Assembly (NCBI RefSeq): GCF_049808615.1
Contig: NZ_JBNCAN010000021.1
Location: 1 to 64,000, forward strand
Reading direction: 5' to 3'
Length of the DNA stretch: 64,000 bases
Source: Modicisalibacter sp049808615
Lineage (GTDB): Bacteria; Pseudomonadota; Gammaproteobacteria; Pseudomonadales; Halomonadaceae
Notes under the pieces: model-generated
Seen by the model: only the letters and a program-made list of their open reading frames with translations
Told to the model about the DNA's origin: nothing
Databases searched by the model: none
Shown: positions 25,510 to 35,021 of the stretch, in pieces
Layout of the letters: the number at the start of each line of letters is the position of its first letter
How positions within the stretch are numbered: the first letter of the stretch is position 1
Made by a program: the position numbers and the translations under genes

Positions 25510-26883
25510 ATGGCGCTTGATGTTGTAATTCTGGCAGCGGGTCAAGGTACCCGCATGCGCTCGGAAAAACCCAAGGTGTTGCATAGCCTGGCCGGCAAGC
25601 CGATGGTGCGCCACGTGATCGATACTGCGACAGGCCTGGGAGCAGACCGGCTGCATGTGGTGATCGGTCATGGCGGTGATCAAGTACGCGATAGCCTTGC
25701 CGATTGTTCGGTGCAATTTGCTCTGCAGGCCGAGCAAAAGGGAACCGGCCATGCGGTGGCCCAAGCGATGGAAGGGCTCGGCGAGGGCAAGGTGCTGGTG
25801 TTGTACGGCGATGTGCCGTTGATACGACGTGAAACGTTGGCGGCGCTGCTTGATGAAGTCAACGATCAACGTATGGCCCTCTTGACCGTGACACTGGACG
25901 ATCCTGCGGGTTACGGCCGTATCAAGCGTGACACCGAGGGACGTGCCGTGGCGATCGTCGAGCACAAGGATGCCTCCGAGGCGGAGCGCGCCATTGCCGA
26001 ATGCAATACCGGCATCATGGCGATGACCGCAGAGCAGTTACGTCGCTGGCTGCCACAGCTTTCTGCCGACAATGTGCAGGGCGAATACTATCTCACCGAT
26101 GTGATCGCCATGGCGGCGGGCGAGGGCACTGTCATTGCCACCGCCCAGCCGGCAACGCCGGTGGAGGTGGAAGGTGTCAATAATCGGTTGCAATTGGCTC
26201 GCCTCGAACGCGCCTATCAGCTTGCCCAGGCGGAGCGGTTGATGACCGAGGGAGTAGCTCTGGCCGACCCGGCACGCCTGGATGTGCGCGGACATCTACA
26301 GTGTGGACGCGACGTCGAGATCGATGTCGGCTGTGTTTTCGAAGGCGATGTCGAATTGAGCGATGGTGTGCGGGTGGGCCCCTATTGCGTGATCCGCAAC
26401 AGCCGGATCGGGGCCGCCAGCGTGATCGAAGCGCACAGCGTGCTCGACGGCGCCGTCCTCGAAGGGAAGAGTCAGATCGGCCCCTTTGCACGGTTGCGTC
26501 CCGGAACACATCTGGCCCAGGGCGCCAAGATCGGCAATTTCGTCGAGACCAAGAATGCCACGCTGGGCGAAGATGCCAAGATCAATCATCTCAGTTATGT
26601 CGGGGATGCCCGTCTGGGGCGCGAGGTCAATATCGGGGCCGGGACCATTACCTGTAACTACGATGGTGCCAACAAGCATTTCACCGAAATAGGCAACCGT
26701 GCCTTCATCGGATCCAATACGGCCTTGGTGGCGCCGGTCACGATAGGCGAAGGTGCCACCGTGGGTGCTGGCTCCACCATCAACAAGAATGTCGATGCCG
26801 GTGCTTTGGCAGTCGCGCGTGGGCGCCAGATTGGCAAGTCGGATTGGCCGCGTCCTCAGAAAACCCCAAAGCAGGAACACTAA
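25510..26883 (+). CDS. glmU: Bifunctional UDP-GlcNAc pyrophosphorylase / GlcN-1-P acetyltransferase
   Basis: GlmU acetylates glucosamine-1-phosphate and then uridylates it to UDP-GlcNAc, feeding peptidoglycan and LPS. The N-terminal uridyltransferase starts LAAGQGTRMRSEKPKVLH; the C-terminal half (from about 250) is a left-handed beta-helix with hexapeptide repeats and the NFVETKNATLGEDAKINHLSY region. Its 457 residues are typical. glmS follows after 12 nt, as in E. coli. Confidence 0.97.
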   Translation: MALDVVILAAGQGTRMRSEKPKVLHSLAGKPMVRHVIDTATGLGADRLHVVIGHGGDQVRDSLADCSVQFALQAEQKGTGHAVAQAMEGLGEGKVLVLYGDVPLIRRETLAALLDEVNDQRMALLTVTLDDPAGYGRIKRDTEGRAVAIVEHKDASEAERAIAECNTGIMAMTAEQLRRWLPQLSADNVQGEYYLTDVIAMAAGEGTVIATAQPATPVEVEGVNNRLQLARLERAYQLAQAERLMTEGVALADPARLDVRGHLQCGRDVEIDVGCVFEGDVELSDGVRVGPYCVIRNSRIGAASVIEAHSVLDGAVLEGKSQIGPFARLRPGTHLAQGAKIGNFVETKNATLGEDAKINHLSYVGDARLGREVNIGAGTITCNYDGANKHFTEIGNRAFIGSNTALVAPVTIGEGATVGAGSTINKNVDAGALAVARGRQIGKSDWPRPQKTPKQEH

Positions 26884-26895
26884 GGAGTCAGCACG

Positions 26896-28731
26896 ATGTG
26901 TGGAATCGTCGGAGCAGTAGCCGAACGTAACGTTCAGGGGATCCTGCTGGAGGGATTGAAGCGCTTGGAGTATCGCGGCTACGACTCCGCCGGTATGGCG
27001 GTGGTGTCCGAGGACGCAAGGCTTAATCGTCAACGGGCAGCGGGCAAGGTCGCAATGCTCGAGGAGCGGCTTGTCGAGGCTCCTCTCGCCGGTCACCTGG
27101 GTATCGCGCACACCCGTTGGGCCACTCATGGTCGACCCAGTGAACACAATGCCCACCCGCACCAATCCGGTGAAAGTCTCGCGGTGGTTCACAACGGCAT
27201 TATCGAGAATTACGAATCGCTGCGCGACGAACTGGAAGGGCAGGGATACGTATTCACTTCGGAGACCGACACCGAAGTCGTTGCGCACCTGTTATCACGA
27301 GAATTCACCCTATCCCAGGATTTGCTGACCGCGGTACGTAGCGCCGTTGCCCTGCTGGAGGGTGCCTACGCGCTGGCGGTGGTGCACAAGGCCGAACCTC
27401 ATACCATTATCGGCGCCCGCAAGGGCAGTCCGCTGGTGGTGGGCGTCGGGGTCGAGGAGGCGTTTCTTGCGTCGGATCCCCTGGCGCTGTTGCAGGTCAC
27501 CGACCGCTTCATCTACCTCCAGGAAGGCGACGTGGTGCGTCTATCCAAGGGTGGCGATATCAGCGTTTTCGATACCACCGGTGAGCCGCAGACACGTCCG
27601 ACACAGATCTTCGAGCACGGCGACGGTGCCGCTTCCAAGGGGGATTATCGCCACTTCATGCTCAAGGAGATTCACGAGCAACCGCAAATGATTGCCGCGA
27701 CCCTGGAGGGTCGTCTTTCCGAGCGTCATGCACTGGTCAACAGCTTCGGTACCGAGGCCGAAGCCTTGTTCGAAAAAGTCAAACAGATTCATATCATCGC
27801 CTGTGGCACCAGCTACCATGCCGGCATGGTGGCGCGCTACTGGCTGGAGAAGTACGCTGGCGTGCCGACCCAGGTCGAGGTCGCCTCGGAGTATCGCTAC
27901 CGCAAGGTGGTGGTTCCCGCGGGGACCTTATTCGTCACCCTGTCTCAGTCCGGCGAGACCGCCGACACCCTGGCCGCGCTGCGCTTCGCCAAGGATGGCG
28001 GCTACATCGGCAGCCTGGCGATCTGTAACGTGCCGGGTAGTTCGCTGGTGCGTGAATCCGACCTGGCGCTGATGACCCATGCGGGACCCGAGATCGGTGT
28101 GGCCTCGACCAAGGCCTTCACCACTCAATTGACCGCATTGATGTTGATGACGCTGAGTCTGGGACGCGTGCGCGGCATGAACGAGGAGGATGAATCGCGG
28201 ATCGTCCAGGCGTTGCGTTCGCTGCCACGTCTCATCACACAGGTACTGGCGCTGGATAGCGATATCGAGAAGCTGTCCATGGAGTTCGCCGAGAAGCATC
28301 ATGCGTTGTTCCTGGGCCGTGGCGCACACTTCCCCATCGCCCTCGAGGGCGCGTTGAAGCTCAAGGAAATTTCCTACATCCACGCCGAGGCCTATCCCGC
28401 CGGCGAACTCAAGCATGGCCCCCTGGCCCTGGTCGACAGCGAAATGCCGGTCATCTCCGTTGCGCCGAACGATGAATTGCTCGACAAGCTCAAATCCAAC
28501 CTTCAGGAAGTGCGCGCGCGCGGCGGCGAACTGTTCGTTTTCGCCGATGAGCAGGTCAATATCAAGGAGAGTGAAGGCGTTCGGGTCTTGCGTCTGCCCC
28601 ACGTCGACGACGCCTTGGCCCCAATCCTGTATACCCTGCCGCTGCAGCTGCTCTCCTATCATGTGGCGGTACTCAAGGGAACCGATGTCGATCAGCCGCG
28701 CAACCTGGCCAAGTCGGTGACCGTCGAATAG
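26896..28731 (+). CDS. glmS: Glutamine-fructose-6-phosphate aminotransferase (isomerizing)
   Basis: GlmS makes glucosamine-6-phosphate from fructose-6-phosphate and glutamine. The 611-aa protein begins MCGIVGAV, with Cys2 as the nucleophile of the glutaminase domain after Met removal. Two SIS sugar-isomerase domains follow (IIACGTSYHAG; LSQSGETADTLAALR) and the end is PRNLAKSVTVE. I see no glmS ribozyme, and none is expected in Gammaproteobacteria. Confidence 0.97.
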   Translation: MCGIVGAVAERNVQGILLEGLKRLEYRGYDSAGMAVVSEDARLNRQRAAGKVAMLEERLVEAPLAGHLGIAHTRWATHGRPSEHNAHPHQSGESLAVVHNGIIENYESLRDELEGQGYVFTSETDTEVVAHLLSREFTLSQDLLTAVRSAVALLEGAYALAVVHKAEPHTIIGARKGSPLVVGVGVEEAFLASDPLALLQVTDRFIYLQEGDVVRLSKGGDISVFDTTGEPQTRPTQIFEHGDGAASKGDYRHFMLKEIHEQPQMIAATLEGRLSERHALVNSFGTEAEALFEKVKQIHIIACGTSYHAGMVARYWLEKYAGVPTQVEVASEYRYRKVVVPAGTLFVTLSQSGETADTLAALRFAKDGGYIGSLAICNVPGSSLVRESDLALMTHAGPEIGVASTKAFTTQLTALMLMTLSLGRVRGMNEEDESRIVQALRSLPRLITQVLALDSDIEKLSMEFAEKHHALFLGRGAHFPIALEGALKLKEISYIHAEAYPAGELKHGPLALVDSEMPVISVAPNDELLDKLKSNLQEVRARGGELFVFADEQVNIKESEGVRVLRLPHVDDALAPILYTLPLQLLSYHVAVLKGTDVDQPRNLAKSVTVE

Positions 28732-28759
28732 TTGTCGTGCAAGCGTTGAGTAAGCCCCA

Positions 28760-29617
28760 ATGGGGGAATTTCATCTCGGCCTGCCCATGTGGGCCAATAG
28801 CGACTGGCGTGGCGGGCTTTATGCCCCCCACACCCCGTCCGAGACGTTTCTCGAGGAGTATGCCCGGGTCTTCTCCTGCGTCGAGGGCAACACCACCTTC
28901 TATAGCGGTGCGCCGCGAGAAGAGGTGGTGCTGGCCTGGGCCCGCCAGGCGCCCACGGATTTTCGCTTCTGCTTCAAGCTGCCCGCCCGTTTGACCCATG
29001 ACAAACGCTTGGTTGGCATCACCGATGAACTCGATGATTTCATTGCGCGCCTGGCTCCGCTTCACGATCGGCTGGGTCCGTTGATGATTCAACTGCCCAG
29101 GGATTTCGGCGCCGATGAGTTACCCAGTTTGATCGGACTACTCGAACGCTGGCCCAGTAAGATCCCCTGCGCAGTCGAGGTACGTGCCAGTGAATTTTTC
29201 CACAAGGGGGACGCCGAGCGACAACTTAATCGCTTGTTGATAACTCATCATGTCGATCGTGTCATGCTCGATATCAGAGCACTTTTTTCAACACCGCCCG
29301 GGAACGACCCGAGGCTACTCAAGGCCCAGGGTGAAAAGCCCAAACGCCCGTTACACGTGCTTTCCACGGCAGAGACACCGATCGTTCGGTTTATCGGACA
29401 TCTTGACAAAACGATAAATGAACGATACTTCCGTGCCTGGAGCGAACGGCTTTCCCTGTGGATAAAACAGGGGAAAACCCCTTTCTTATTTGTGCATACC
29501 CCCGACAATCGCCAGGCGCCTCAACTGGCAAGACACTTCCACTCGATGCTTTCGAGCCTCCAGTCACTTCCAACGCTTCCGAGGTTCCCCGGCGAGCGAC
29601 AAACATCGCTTTTTTAA
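28760..29617 (+). CDS. DUF72 family protein
   Basis: A 285-aa protein of the DUF72 (YecE-like) TIM-barrel family, biochemical role unknown. Characteristic segments are FHLGLPMWANSDWRGGLYAP at the N-terminus, VEGNTTFYSGAP, and FKLPARLTHDKRL. The ATG at 28760 is the first in frame after a stop; its ribosome site is poor. It lies 28 nt after glmS and might be read through from it. Confidence 0.87.
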   Translation: MGEFHLGLPMWANSDWRGGLYAPHTPSETFLEEYARVFSCVEGNTTFYSGAPREEVVLAWARQAPTDFRFCFKLPARLTHDKRLVGITDELDDFIARLAPLHDRLGPLMIQLPRDFGADELPSLIGLLERWPSKIPCAVEVRASEFFHKGDAERQLNRLLITHHVDRVMLDIRALFSTPPGNDPRLLKAQGEKPKRPLHVLSTAETPIVRFIGHLDKTINERYFRAWSERLSLWIKQGKTPFLFVHTPDNRQAPQLARHFHSMLSSLQSLPTLPRFPGERQTSLF

Positions 29618-29781
29618 TGCTTCGTAGAACCGATACGACGTTCCAGACTGGCCATTGGGCTCATCATCGGATAGTTTTGTCGTGAACTTATGCCTGTGCG
29701 CTTCATCGCACTCGGCGACAACAAAACAAGACGTCGCTTTCTCCAGGCGAGAAGTGACGACATGCGACATTAGGGTACAAC

Positions 29782-31122
29782 ATGGCAAAAATATCCCACG
29801 CACAGTGGTCTTCGAAGCTGACCTTCATCCTGGCGGCTACCGGTTCTGCAGTCGGCCTGGGCAATATCTGGAAATTCCCCTATATGGTGGGCGAAAGCGG
29901 TGGTGCCGCCTTCGTCCTCGTCTATCTCATCTGTATCGCTCTGGTGGGCTTGCCCATTCTGGTCGCCGAATGGCTGTTGGGTCGGCGCGGTCAGAAGAAT
30001 CCCATCAATACCATGTCGGATCTGGCCAGACAGGAGGGGCGTAGTAAGGCCTGGGCCGTGCTGGGTATCAGCGGGGTATTGGGTGCCTTTATTATCCTGT
30101 CGTTCTACAGCGTGATCGGCGGCTGGTCGCTCTCCTACACATTGGGCTCCGTTACCGGGGATTTCAGCGGGCAGGACGCGGATGCCATCGGTGAATTGTT
30201 CAACGGCCTGCTGGCCGATTCGAGTACGTTGCTGCTGTGGCACTCGGTATTCATGGTACTGGTCATCGGTATCGTGGCGCGAGGAGTGACTGCGGGGCTT
30301 GAAGGAGCCGTGCGTACCTTGATGCCGGCCTTGGGTATTCTGTTGGTAGTATTGGTGGGCTATGGCCTTTTCTCGGGCTATTTCGTCGAGGCGATAAGCT
30401 TCATGTTCAATCCCGATTGGAGCAAGCTGGGAGGCGGTGTGGTATTGGCCGCCATGGGGCAGGCATTCTTCACCCTGTCCTTGGGCATGGGCATCATGAT
30501 GGCCTACGGCTCTTATCTTGGTGAAGAGGTCAATTTGCTGAGCACCGCGCGCACCGTCATCATTCTGGATACGCTGTTTGCGCTGGTCGCGGGTCTGGCG
30601 ATCTTTCCCATCGTGTTCGCCAACGGGCTCGATCCGAGTTCTGGCCCGGGCTTGATCTTCGTTACCTTGCCGCTGGCCTTCGGTAACATGACCGGCGGCG
30701 TGATCATCGGGCTTTTGTTCTTCCTGCTGCTGACCTTCGCCGCTCTGACCTCGGCGATTTCCCTACTCGAGCCGGTGGTGGAGACCGTCGAAGAGCGTAC
30801 CCCGCTGTCCCGCGTTGGCGCCACACTGGTAGCGGGGGCAGCAACCTGGGCACTGGGCATCGCCGCGCTACTGTCGTTCAATGCCTGGTCCGAGATCAGT
30901 ATTCTGGGGCTGAGCATCTTCGACTTCCTGGATACGCTGACCAGCAAGTATTTGTTGCCATTGACTGGGCTCATGGCAGTGGTATTCGTCGGCTGGTTCA
31001 TGGATGGTGAGAAGGTGCGTCAAGAATTGGGGCTAGGAAGCACGGGAAGCGCGCTGTGGAAACTGACCACACGCTTTGTGGCCCCGATCGGCGTTATCGT
31101 GGTATTTATCAGCAGTCTTTGA
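29782..31122 (+). CDS. Sodium-dependent transporter of the NSS (SNF) family
   Basis: A 446-aa, roughly 11-12-helix symporter of the neurotransmitter:sodium family that brings in amino acids or related compounds with Na+. The N-terminal signature WSSKLTFILAATGSAVGLGNIWKFPY holds the Na+ and substrate sites of TM1, followed by GGAAFVLVYL. Substrate cannot be told from sequence. The gap before it (29618-29781) holds nothing I can name. Confidence 0.92.
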   Translation: MAKISHAQWSSKLTFILAATGSAVGLGNIWKFPYMVGESGGAAFVLVYLICIALVGLPILVAEWLLGRRGQKNPINTMSDLARQEGRSKAWAVLGISGVLGAFIILSFYSVIGGWSLSYTLGSVTGDFSGQDADAIGELFNGLLADSSTLLLWHSVFMVLVIGIVARGVTAGLEGAVRTLMPALGILLVVLVGYGLFSGYFVEAISFMFNPDWSKLGGGVVLAAMGQAFFTLSLGMGIMMAYGSYLGEEVNLLSTARTVIILDTLFALVAGLAIFPIVFANGLDPSSGPGLIFVTLPLAFGNMTGGVIIGLLFFLLLTFAALTSAISLLEPVVETVEERTPLSRVGATLVAGAATWALGIAALLSFNAWSEISILGLSIFDFLDTLTSKYLLPLTGLMAVVFVGWFMDGEKVRQELGLGSTGSALWKLTTRFVAPIGVIVVFISSL

Positions 31123-31140
31123 ATTGCTTATAGCGAAGCA

Positions 31141-31168
31141 TCGCGGGCCCCAGAAGCGGGGCTCGCGA
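31141..31168. terminator. Hairpin after the NSS transporter
   Basis: An 11-bp stem (TCGCGGGCCCC with GGGGCTCGCGA, one G-T pair) and a 6-nt loop lies 18 nt after the stop. There is no clear T run, so it may be a stabilising hairpin or a weak bidirectional terminator. Confidence 0.45.
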
Positions 31169-31212
31169 ATGTAGTTAGAACGATGAAAACGATGAAGCAG
31201 GATAGCAACGAC

Positions 31213-31410
31213 TTACTGCTTTATATCGTCGTAATCGGCAAGATCCTGTTCCAGACGTTTTGCCTCGTTGCGGATCTCGATACCGCGACGAGCGCGCAAG
31301 TAGCGCAGCGCGGCATTCCTTTTGCGGGCTTCGTGCTCGGCGACCTCCATGGACAAGAAAATATCGAGAAGTTCGCTTTTTAATGGTGTCAATTGTTCGG
31401 CATTACGCAT
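31213..31410 (-). CDS. Small charged protein, PA3496-like
   Basis: A 65-aa cytosolic-type protein rich in Arg, Glu and Leu. Its end, ARRGIEIRNEAKRLEQDLADYDD, resembles the C-terminal signature of the PA3496 family (putative envelope integrity protein), which I recall ends in a similar RRxIExxxExxRL...DYD pattern. AAGGAG lies 7 nt before the start, supporting a real gene. It is divergent from hexR; in pseudomonads PA3496 family members are also stand-alone. Function is unknown. Confidence 0.6.
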   Translation of the reverse strand: MRNAEQLTPLKSELLDIFLSMEVAEHEARKRNAALRYLRARRGIEIRNEAKRLEQDLADYDDIKQ

Positions 31411-31590
31411 ACGCGACGCTCCTTGCCATCAAGAACCAATGTTATCGATGCGTCGATTCTGAATATAACGCAGCCATTATAGCGATGGCGTTGAATACGA
31501 ATTCTCAAGTAACTCTCATTAAAGACGAGTATTCTTCATATCAAACGCGCTTAAACGGTGTAGTGCTATGGAGAACCCAGGAGTGAATAC

Positions 31591-32445
31591 GTGAGCCGTG
31601 CCCTATTCGATGAAATGAGGCGTCGCATGGAGCACTTTCGTCGCTCCGAGCAAAAAGTGGCGCGCTTCGTGTTGCGCAACCCTGAGGAAGTCATCCACAT
31701 GCGTATCGTCGATCTGGCCACCGAGGCCAAGGTCAGCGAACCGACGGTAGTACGCTTCTGCCGTGCGTTGGGCTGCAATGGCTTTCAGGATTTCAAGCTC
31801 AAGCTTGCTCAAATGCTGGCCTCCGGCAGTCAGTTCGCTCAGTTCTCGATGAACGACAGCGACAGCGTGGCGGAGTTCTCCCACAGCATCTTCGACTCCA
31901 CCGTGGGCACGCTGTTATCGGTGCGGGATCGGCTCGACAATGACGCACTGAACAAGGCGATCAATGCGCTGGCCATGGCCAATCGGGTCGAATTCTATGG
32001 TTTTGGCGCCTCCGGTGCGGTGGCCTTCGATGCCCAGCACAAGTTCTTTCGCCTGCAGATATCGACCTCTGCTTATTCGGATCCGCATATGCAGAACATG
32101 TCGGCGGCAACCCTCAAGGAGGGAGATGCGGTGGTGGCCATTTCCCAGACCGGACGCACCCGGGCGCTGGTCGCCAGCGTGCGTATGGCCCGTGAGGCTG
32201 GCGCCACGGTGATCGGTCTGTGCCCGAGCGGTTCACCGCTAGCCGACGAGGTGACACTACCCTTGCCTATCGATGTACATGAAGACACCGAGATCTACAC
32301 GCCGATGAGCTCCCGCATCGCACACTTGGTATTGATCGATGTGCTGGCGGTAGGGGTCGCCAAGACCCGTGGACCGCGCCTGGCCGAGCAATTGAAAGCG
32401 GTGAAGAGGAGCCTGAATCCGCTGCGCTTTCCCGAGGTAGAATAG
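31591..32445 (+). CDS. hexR: HexR-type transcriptional regulator (RpiR family)
   Basis: A 284-aa regulator with an N-terminal RpiR helix-turn-helix (about 1-77; LATEAKVSEPTVVRFCRALGCNGFQDFKLKLA) and a C-terminal SIS domain (about 120-260; VEFYGFGASGAVA, AISQTGRTRALVASVRMA) that binds sugar phosphates, KDPG in HexR. It closely follows the HexR pattern of Pseudomonas and Shewanella, which controls central carbon metabolism. Start is GTG at 31591 with AGGAG 9 nt upstream. The usual zwf/pgl/edd partners are absent here, so it is a stand-alone copy. Confidence 0.87.
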   Translation: MSRALFDEMRRRMEHFRRSEQKVARFVLRNPEEVIHMRIVDLATEAKVSEPTVVRFCRALGCNGFQDFKLKLAQMLASGSQFAQFSMNDSDSVAEFSHSIFDSTVGTLLSVRDRLDNDALNKAINALAMANRVEFYGFGASGAVAFDAQHKFFRLQISTSAYSDPHMQNMSAATLKEGDAVVAISQTGRTRALVASVRMAREAGATVIGLCPSGSPLADEVTLPLPIDVHEDTEIYTPMSSRIAHLVLIDVLAVGVAKTRGPRLAEQLKAVKRSLNPLRFPEVE

Positions 32446-32533
32446 GACTGGCTGCACCGGACGGGACACGGCTCTGTCGCTGTGGCGAATATGCTAAGCT
32501 GGACGTTCATTTTCGATGCCGATAGCCGCTTCC

Positions 32534-34750
32534 ATGGATGATGTTTCACCGGGCGACGTTTCGCCACTTCTCGACGATCTCAATCCGGCTCAGCGCGAGG
32601 CCGTCAGCGCTCCTCAGGGCAATATGCTGGTGCTGGCGGGGGCCGGCTCCGGCAAGACAAGAGTGTTGGTGCATCGCATCGCCTGGTTGATGCAGGTCGA
32701 GCGTCTTTCGCCCTACGCCATTCTTGCCGTGACCTTCACCAACAAGGCGGCTCGGGAAATGCGCACCCGTCTCGAGGCGCTCTTGGGCCTGTCGCTGCGC
32801 AACATCTGGGTCGGCACCTTTCACTCCATCGCCCATCGCCTGCTGCGCACCCACTGGCAGGATGCGCGGCTGCCGCAGCATTTTCAGATCATCGATTCCG
32901 ACGATCAGCTGCGCCTGGTCAAGCGTCTGTTGAAAGACCACAACATCGATGACGAACGCTACCCGCCGCGTCAGGTGCAGTACTTCATCTCTGGCTGCAA
33001 GGAGGAAGGGTTGCGCCCGCAACAGGTGCAGACCCACGGTGACGTCTACATGGGGCAGATGGTCGAACTCTATGAGCGTTATCAATTGACCTGTGAGCGC
33101 GGCGGACTGGTGGATTTCGGTGAGCTATTGCTGCGCAGCCTGGAGCTCTTGCGTGACAACCCGCGCCTGCTTGCCCATTACCGTGAGCGTTTCGCCCATC
33201 TGCTGGTCGATGAGTTCCAGGACACCAATACCCTGCAATACGCCTGGCTCAAGCTGCTTGCCGGCGAGCAGGCCGGGGTGACCGTGGTCGGCGACGACGA
33301 TCAGTCTATCTACGGCTGGCGTGGCGCCCGGGTCGAGAACATCCGCCGCTTCGAGCAGGAATTCAAGAACACCCACACCGTACGGCTGGAACAGAACTAT
33401 CGCTCCACCAGCGCCATTCTCGACGCGGCCAACACCTTGATCAGCCAAAACGCCGGGCGCATGGGCAAGGAATTGTGGACTGCCGGCGCCAAGGGCGAGC
33501 CGATCTCCGTCTATGCGGGCTTCAACGATCTGGATGAGGCCCGGTTCATCGTCGATACCATCAAGGAGAAGGTCGACGAAGGCTTCCATCGCCGTGAGAT
33601 CGCCATTCTCTATCGTTCCAATGCACAGTCCCGAGTGCTCGAAGAGACCCTGATCCGCCAGGGGATGCCCTATCGCATCTATGGCGGGCAGCGCTTCTAC
33701 GAGCGCCTGGAGATCAAGAATGCCCTGGCCTATCTGCGTTTGCTGCTCAATCGGGACGACGATGCCTCCCTGGAACGCGTCATCAACGTACCTGCCCGAG
33801 GTATCGGTACCCGTACCGTGGAGGTCCTGCGCGAACGTGCCCGAGATCAGAATATTTCGCTGTGGCAGGCGCTGCACGACAGCCTGAGCGACGCCACCCT
33901 CAAGGGACGCGCCGCCAACGCCGTGCAAGGCTTCGCCAATCTGATCGAGCGGCTCGATAACGACACCGCAGGCCTGACGCTGCATGAGATCATCGCCCAC
34001 GTGAACGAGATCTCCGGTCTCATCGAGCATCATCGCAATGAGAAAGGCGAGAAGGGACAGGCTCGTGTCGAGAACCTGGAGGAACTGGTCAATGCCGCTC
34101 GGGCCTTCACCCAGGGCGAAACTCCCATGATGCAGGAGGCCGGCGAGGGTGCCGCCGCCCTGGAGCCGTTCCTGGCCGAGGCGGCGCTCAATGCCGGCGA
34201 TCACGAGGCGGATGAGTTCGAGGATGGCGTGCAACTGATGACGCTGCACTCTGCCAAGGGCCTAGAGTTTCCTGTCGTGTTCATTGCCGGGGTCGAGGAG
34301 GGGCTCTTTCCCCACAAGATGTCCCTGGAGGAGCCGGGGCGCCTCGAGGAGGAGCGCCGGCTGTGCTATGTCGGCGTGACCCGGGCAATGCACAAGCTTT
34401 ATCTGACCTATGCTGAACTGCGCCGGCTGCATGGCAAGGAGACCTTCCAGCGGGCCTCGCGTTTTCTGCGCGAGCTGCCGGAAGAACTGCTGGAAGAGGT
34501 GCGTCTGCGCGGCCAGATATCGCGGCCGCTCGCCTCGCGCCCAAGCCACGGGCTGCGCCAGGAGTCGGTTTCCGGAGGAGACGAGTTGCCCTCGCTTTCC
34601 CTGGGTCAGCGGGTGAGTCATCCGCTGTTCGGTGAAGGAATAATTCTCAACGCCGAGGGCCAGGGCGAGCGCGCCCGGGTGCAGGTCAGCTTCGAGGGCG
34701 AAGGCGACAAATGGCTGGTACTGGGGTTCGCCAAGCTCACTCCCCTTTGA
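32534..34750 (+). CDS. uvrD: DNA helicase II
   Basis: UvrD is the SF1A 3'-5' helicase of mismatch and nucleotide excision repair. Walker A AGAGSGKTRVLVHRI is near residue 30, motif Ia FTNKAAREMRTR, Walker B LLVDEFQDTN, motif III GDDDQSIYGWRGA, and motif V/VI region LMTLHSAKGLEFPVVF and EEERRLCYVGVTRA. I prefer the ATG at 32534 because it aligns with the E. coli start (MDVSxLLDxLN); an ATG at 32516 adds six residues. Neither has a strong ribosome site. A terminator follows. Confidence 0.96.
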   Translation: MDDVSPGDVSPLLDDLNPAQREAVSAPQGNMLVLAGAGSGKTRVLVHRIAWLMQVERLSPYAILAVTFTNKAAREMRTRLEALLGLSLRNIWVGTFHSIAHRLLRTHWQDARLPQHFQIIDSDDQLRLVKRLLKDHNIDDERYPPRQVQYFISGCKEEGLRPQQVQTHGDVYMGQMVELYERYQLTCERGGLVDFGELLLRSLELLRDNPRLLAHYRERFAHLLVDEFQDTNTLQYAWLKLLAGEQAGVTVVGDDDQSIYGWRGARVENIRRFEQEFKNTHTVRLEQNYRSTSAILDAANTLISQNAGRMGKELWTAGAKGEPISVYAGFNDLDEARFIVDTIKEKVDEGFHRREIAILYRSNAQSRVLEETLIRQGMPYRIYGGQRFYERLEIKNALAYLRLLLNRDDDASLERVINVPARGIGTRTVEVLRERARDQNISLWQALHDSLSDATLKGRAANAVQGFANLIERLDNDTAGLTLHEIIAHVNEISGLIEHHRNEKGEKGQARVENLEELVNAARAFTQGETPMMQEAGEGAAALEPFLAEAALNAGDHEADEFEDGVQLMTLHSAKGLEFPVVFIAGVEEGLFPHKMSLEEPGRLEEERRLCYVGVTRAMHKLYLTYAELRRLHGKETFQRASRFLRELPEELLEEVRLRGQISRPLASRPSHGLRQESVSGGDELPSLSLGQRVSHPLFGEGIILNAEGQGERARVQVSFEGEGDKWLVLGFAKLTPL

Positions 34751-34784
34751 ATACCCGATTTCGCCCTACCTTTTCCATCATATC

Positions 34785-34811
34785 GCCTCGCTAATGTGCT
34801 TTTAGCGAGGC
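34785..34811 (+). terminator. Terminator of uvrD
   Basis: A perfect 10-bp stem GCCTCGCTAA / TTAGCGAGGC with a 7-nt loop, followed by TTCTT, 34 nt after the uvrD stop. It abuts the FNR box of the next operon. Confidence 0.75.
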
Positions 34812-34814
34812 TTC

Positions 34815-34828
34815 TTGATATGGATCAA
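34815..34828 (+). promoter_or_regulatory. Perfect FNR/Anr box upstream of the tor-like operon
   Basis: TTGATATGGATCAA is an exact match to the FNR/Anr consensus TTGATNNNNATCAA. A -10-like TATCCT lies at 34856-34861, which would place the box near -46, slightly upstream of the classical -41.5. It implies anaerobic activation of the cytochrome-torD-torA genes. I found no TorR boxes. Confidence 0.8.
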
Positions 34829-35021
34829 TTCACATTGGTTTTCCGGTGGTACGCCTATCCTGGGGCGAGTATGTTTACAGCATAAACGTTAGGACGCTTA
34901 ATTAGGCACAAGTCAGTCCCCTGCCGAATCAGAGTGCTCGAGTGTAATGAAAACGCTTGAGCTACCTGCTATTCACCCTGCAACGCGCAGCGATCATTGC
35001 GGCAACCATTGGGAGCAAGCC

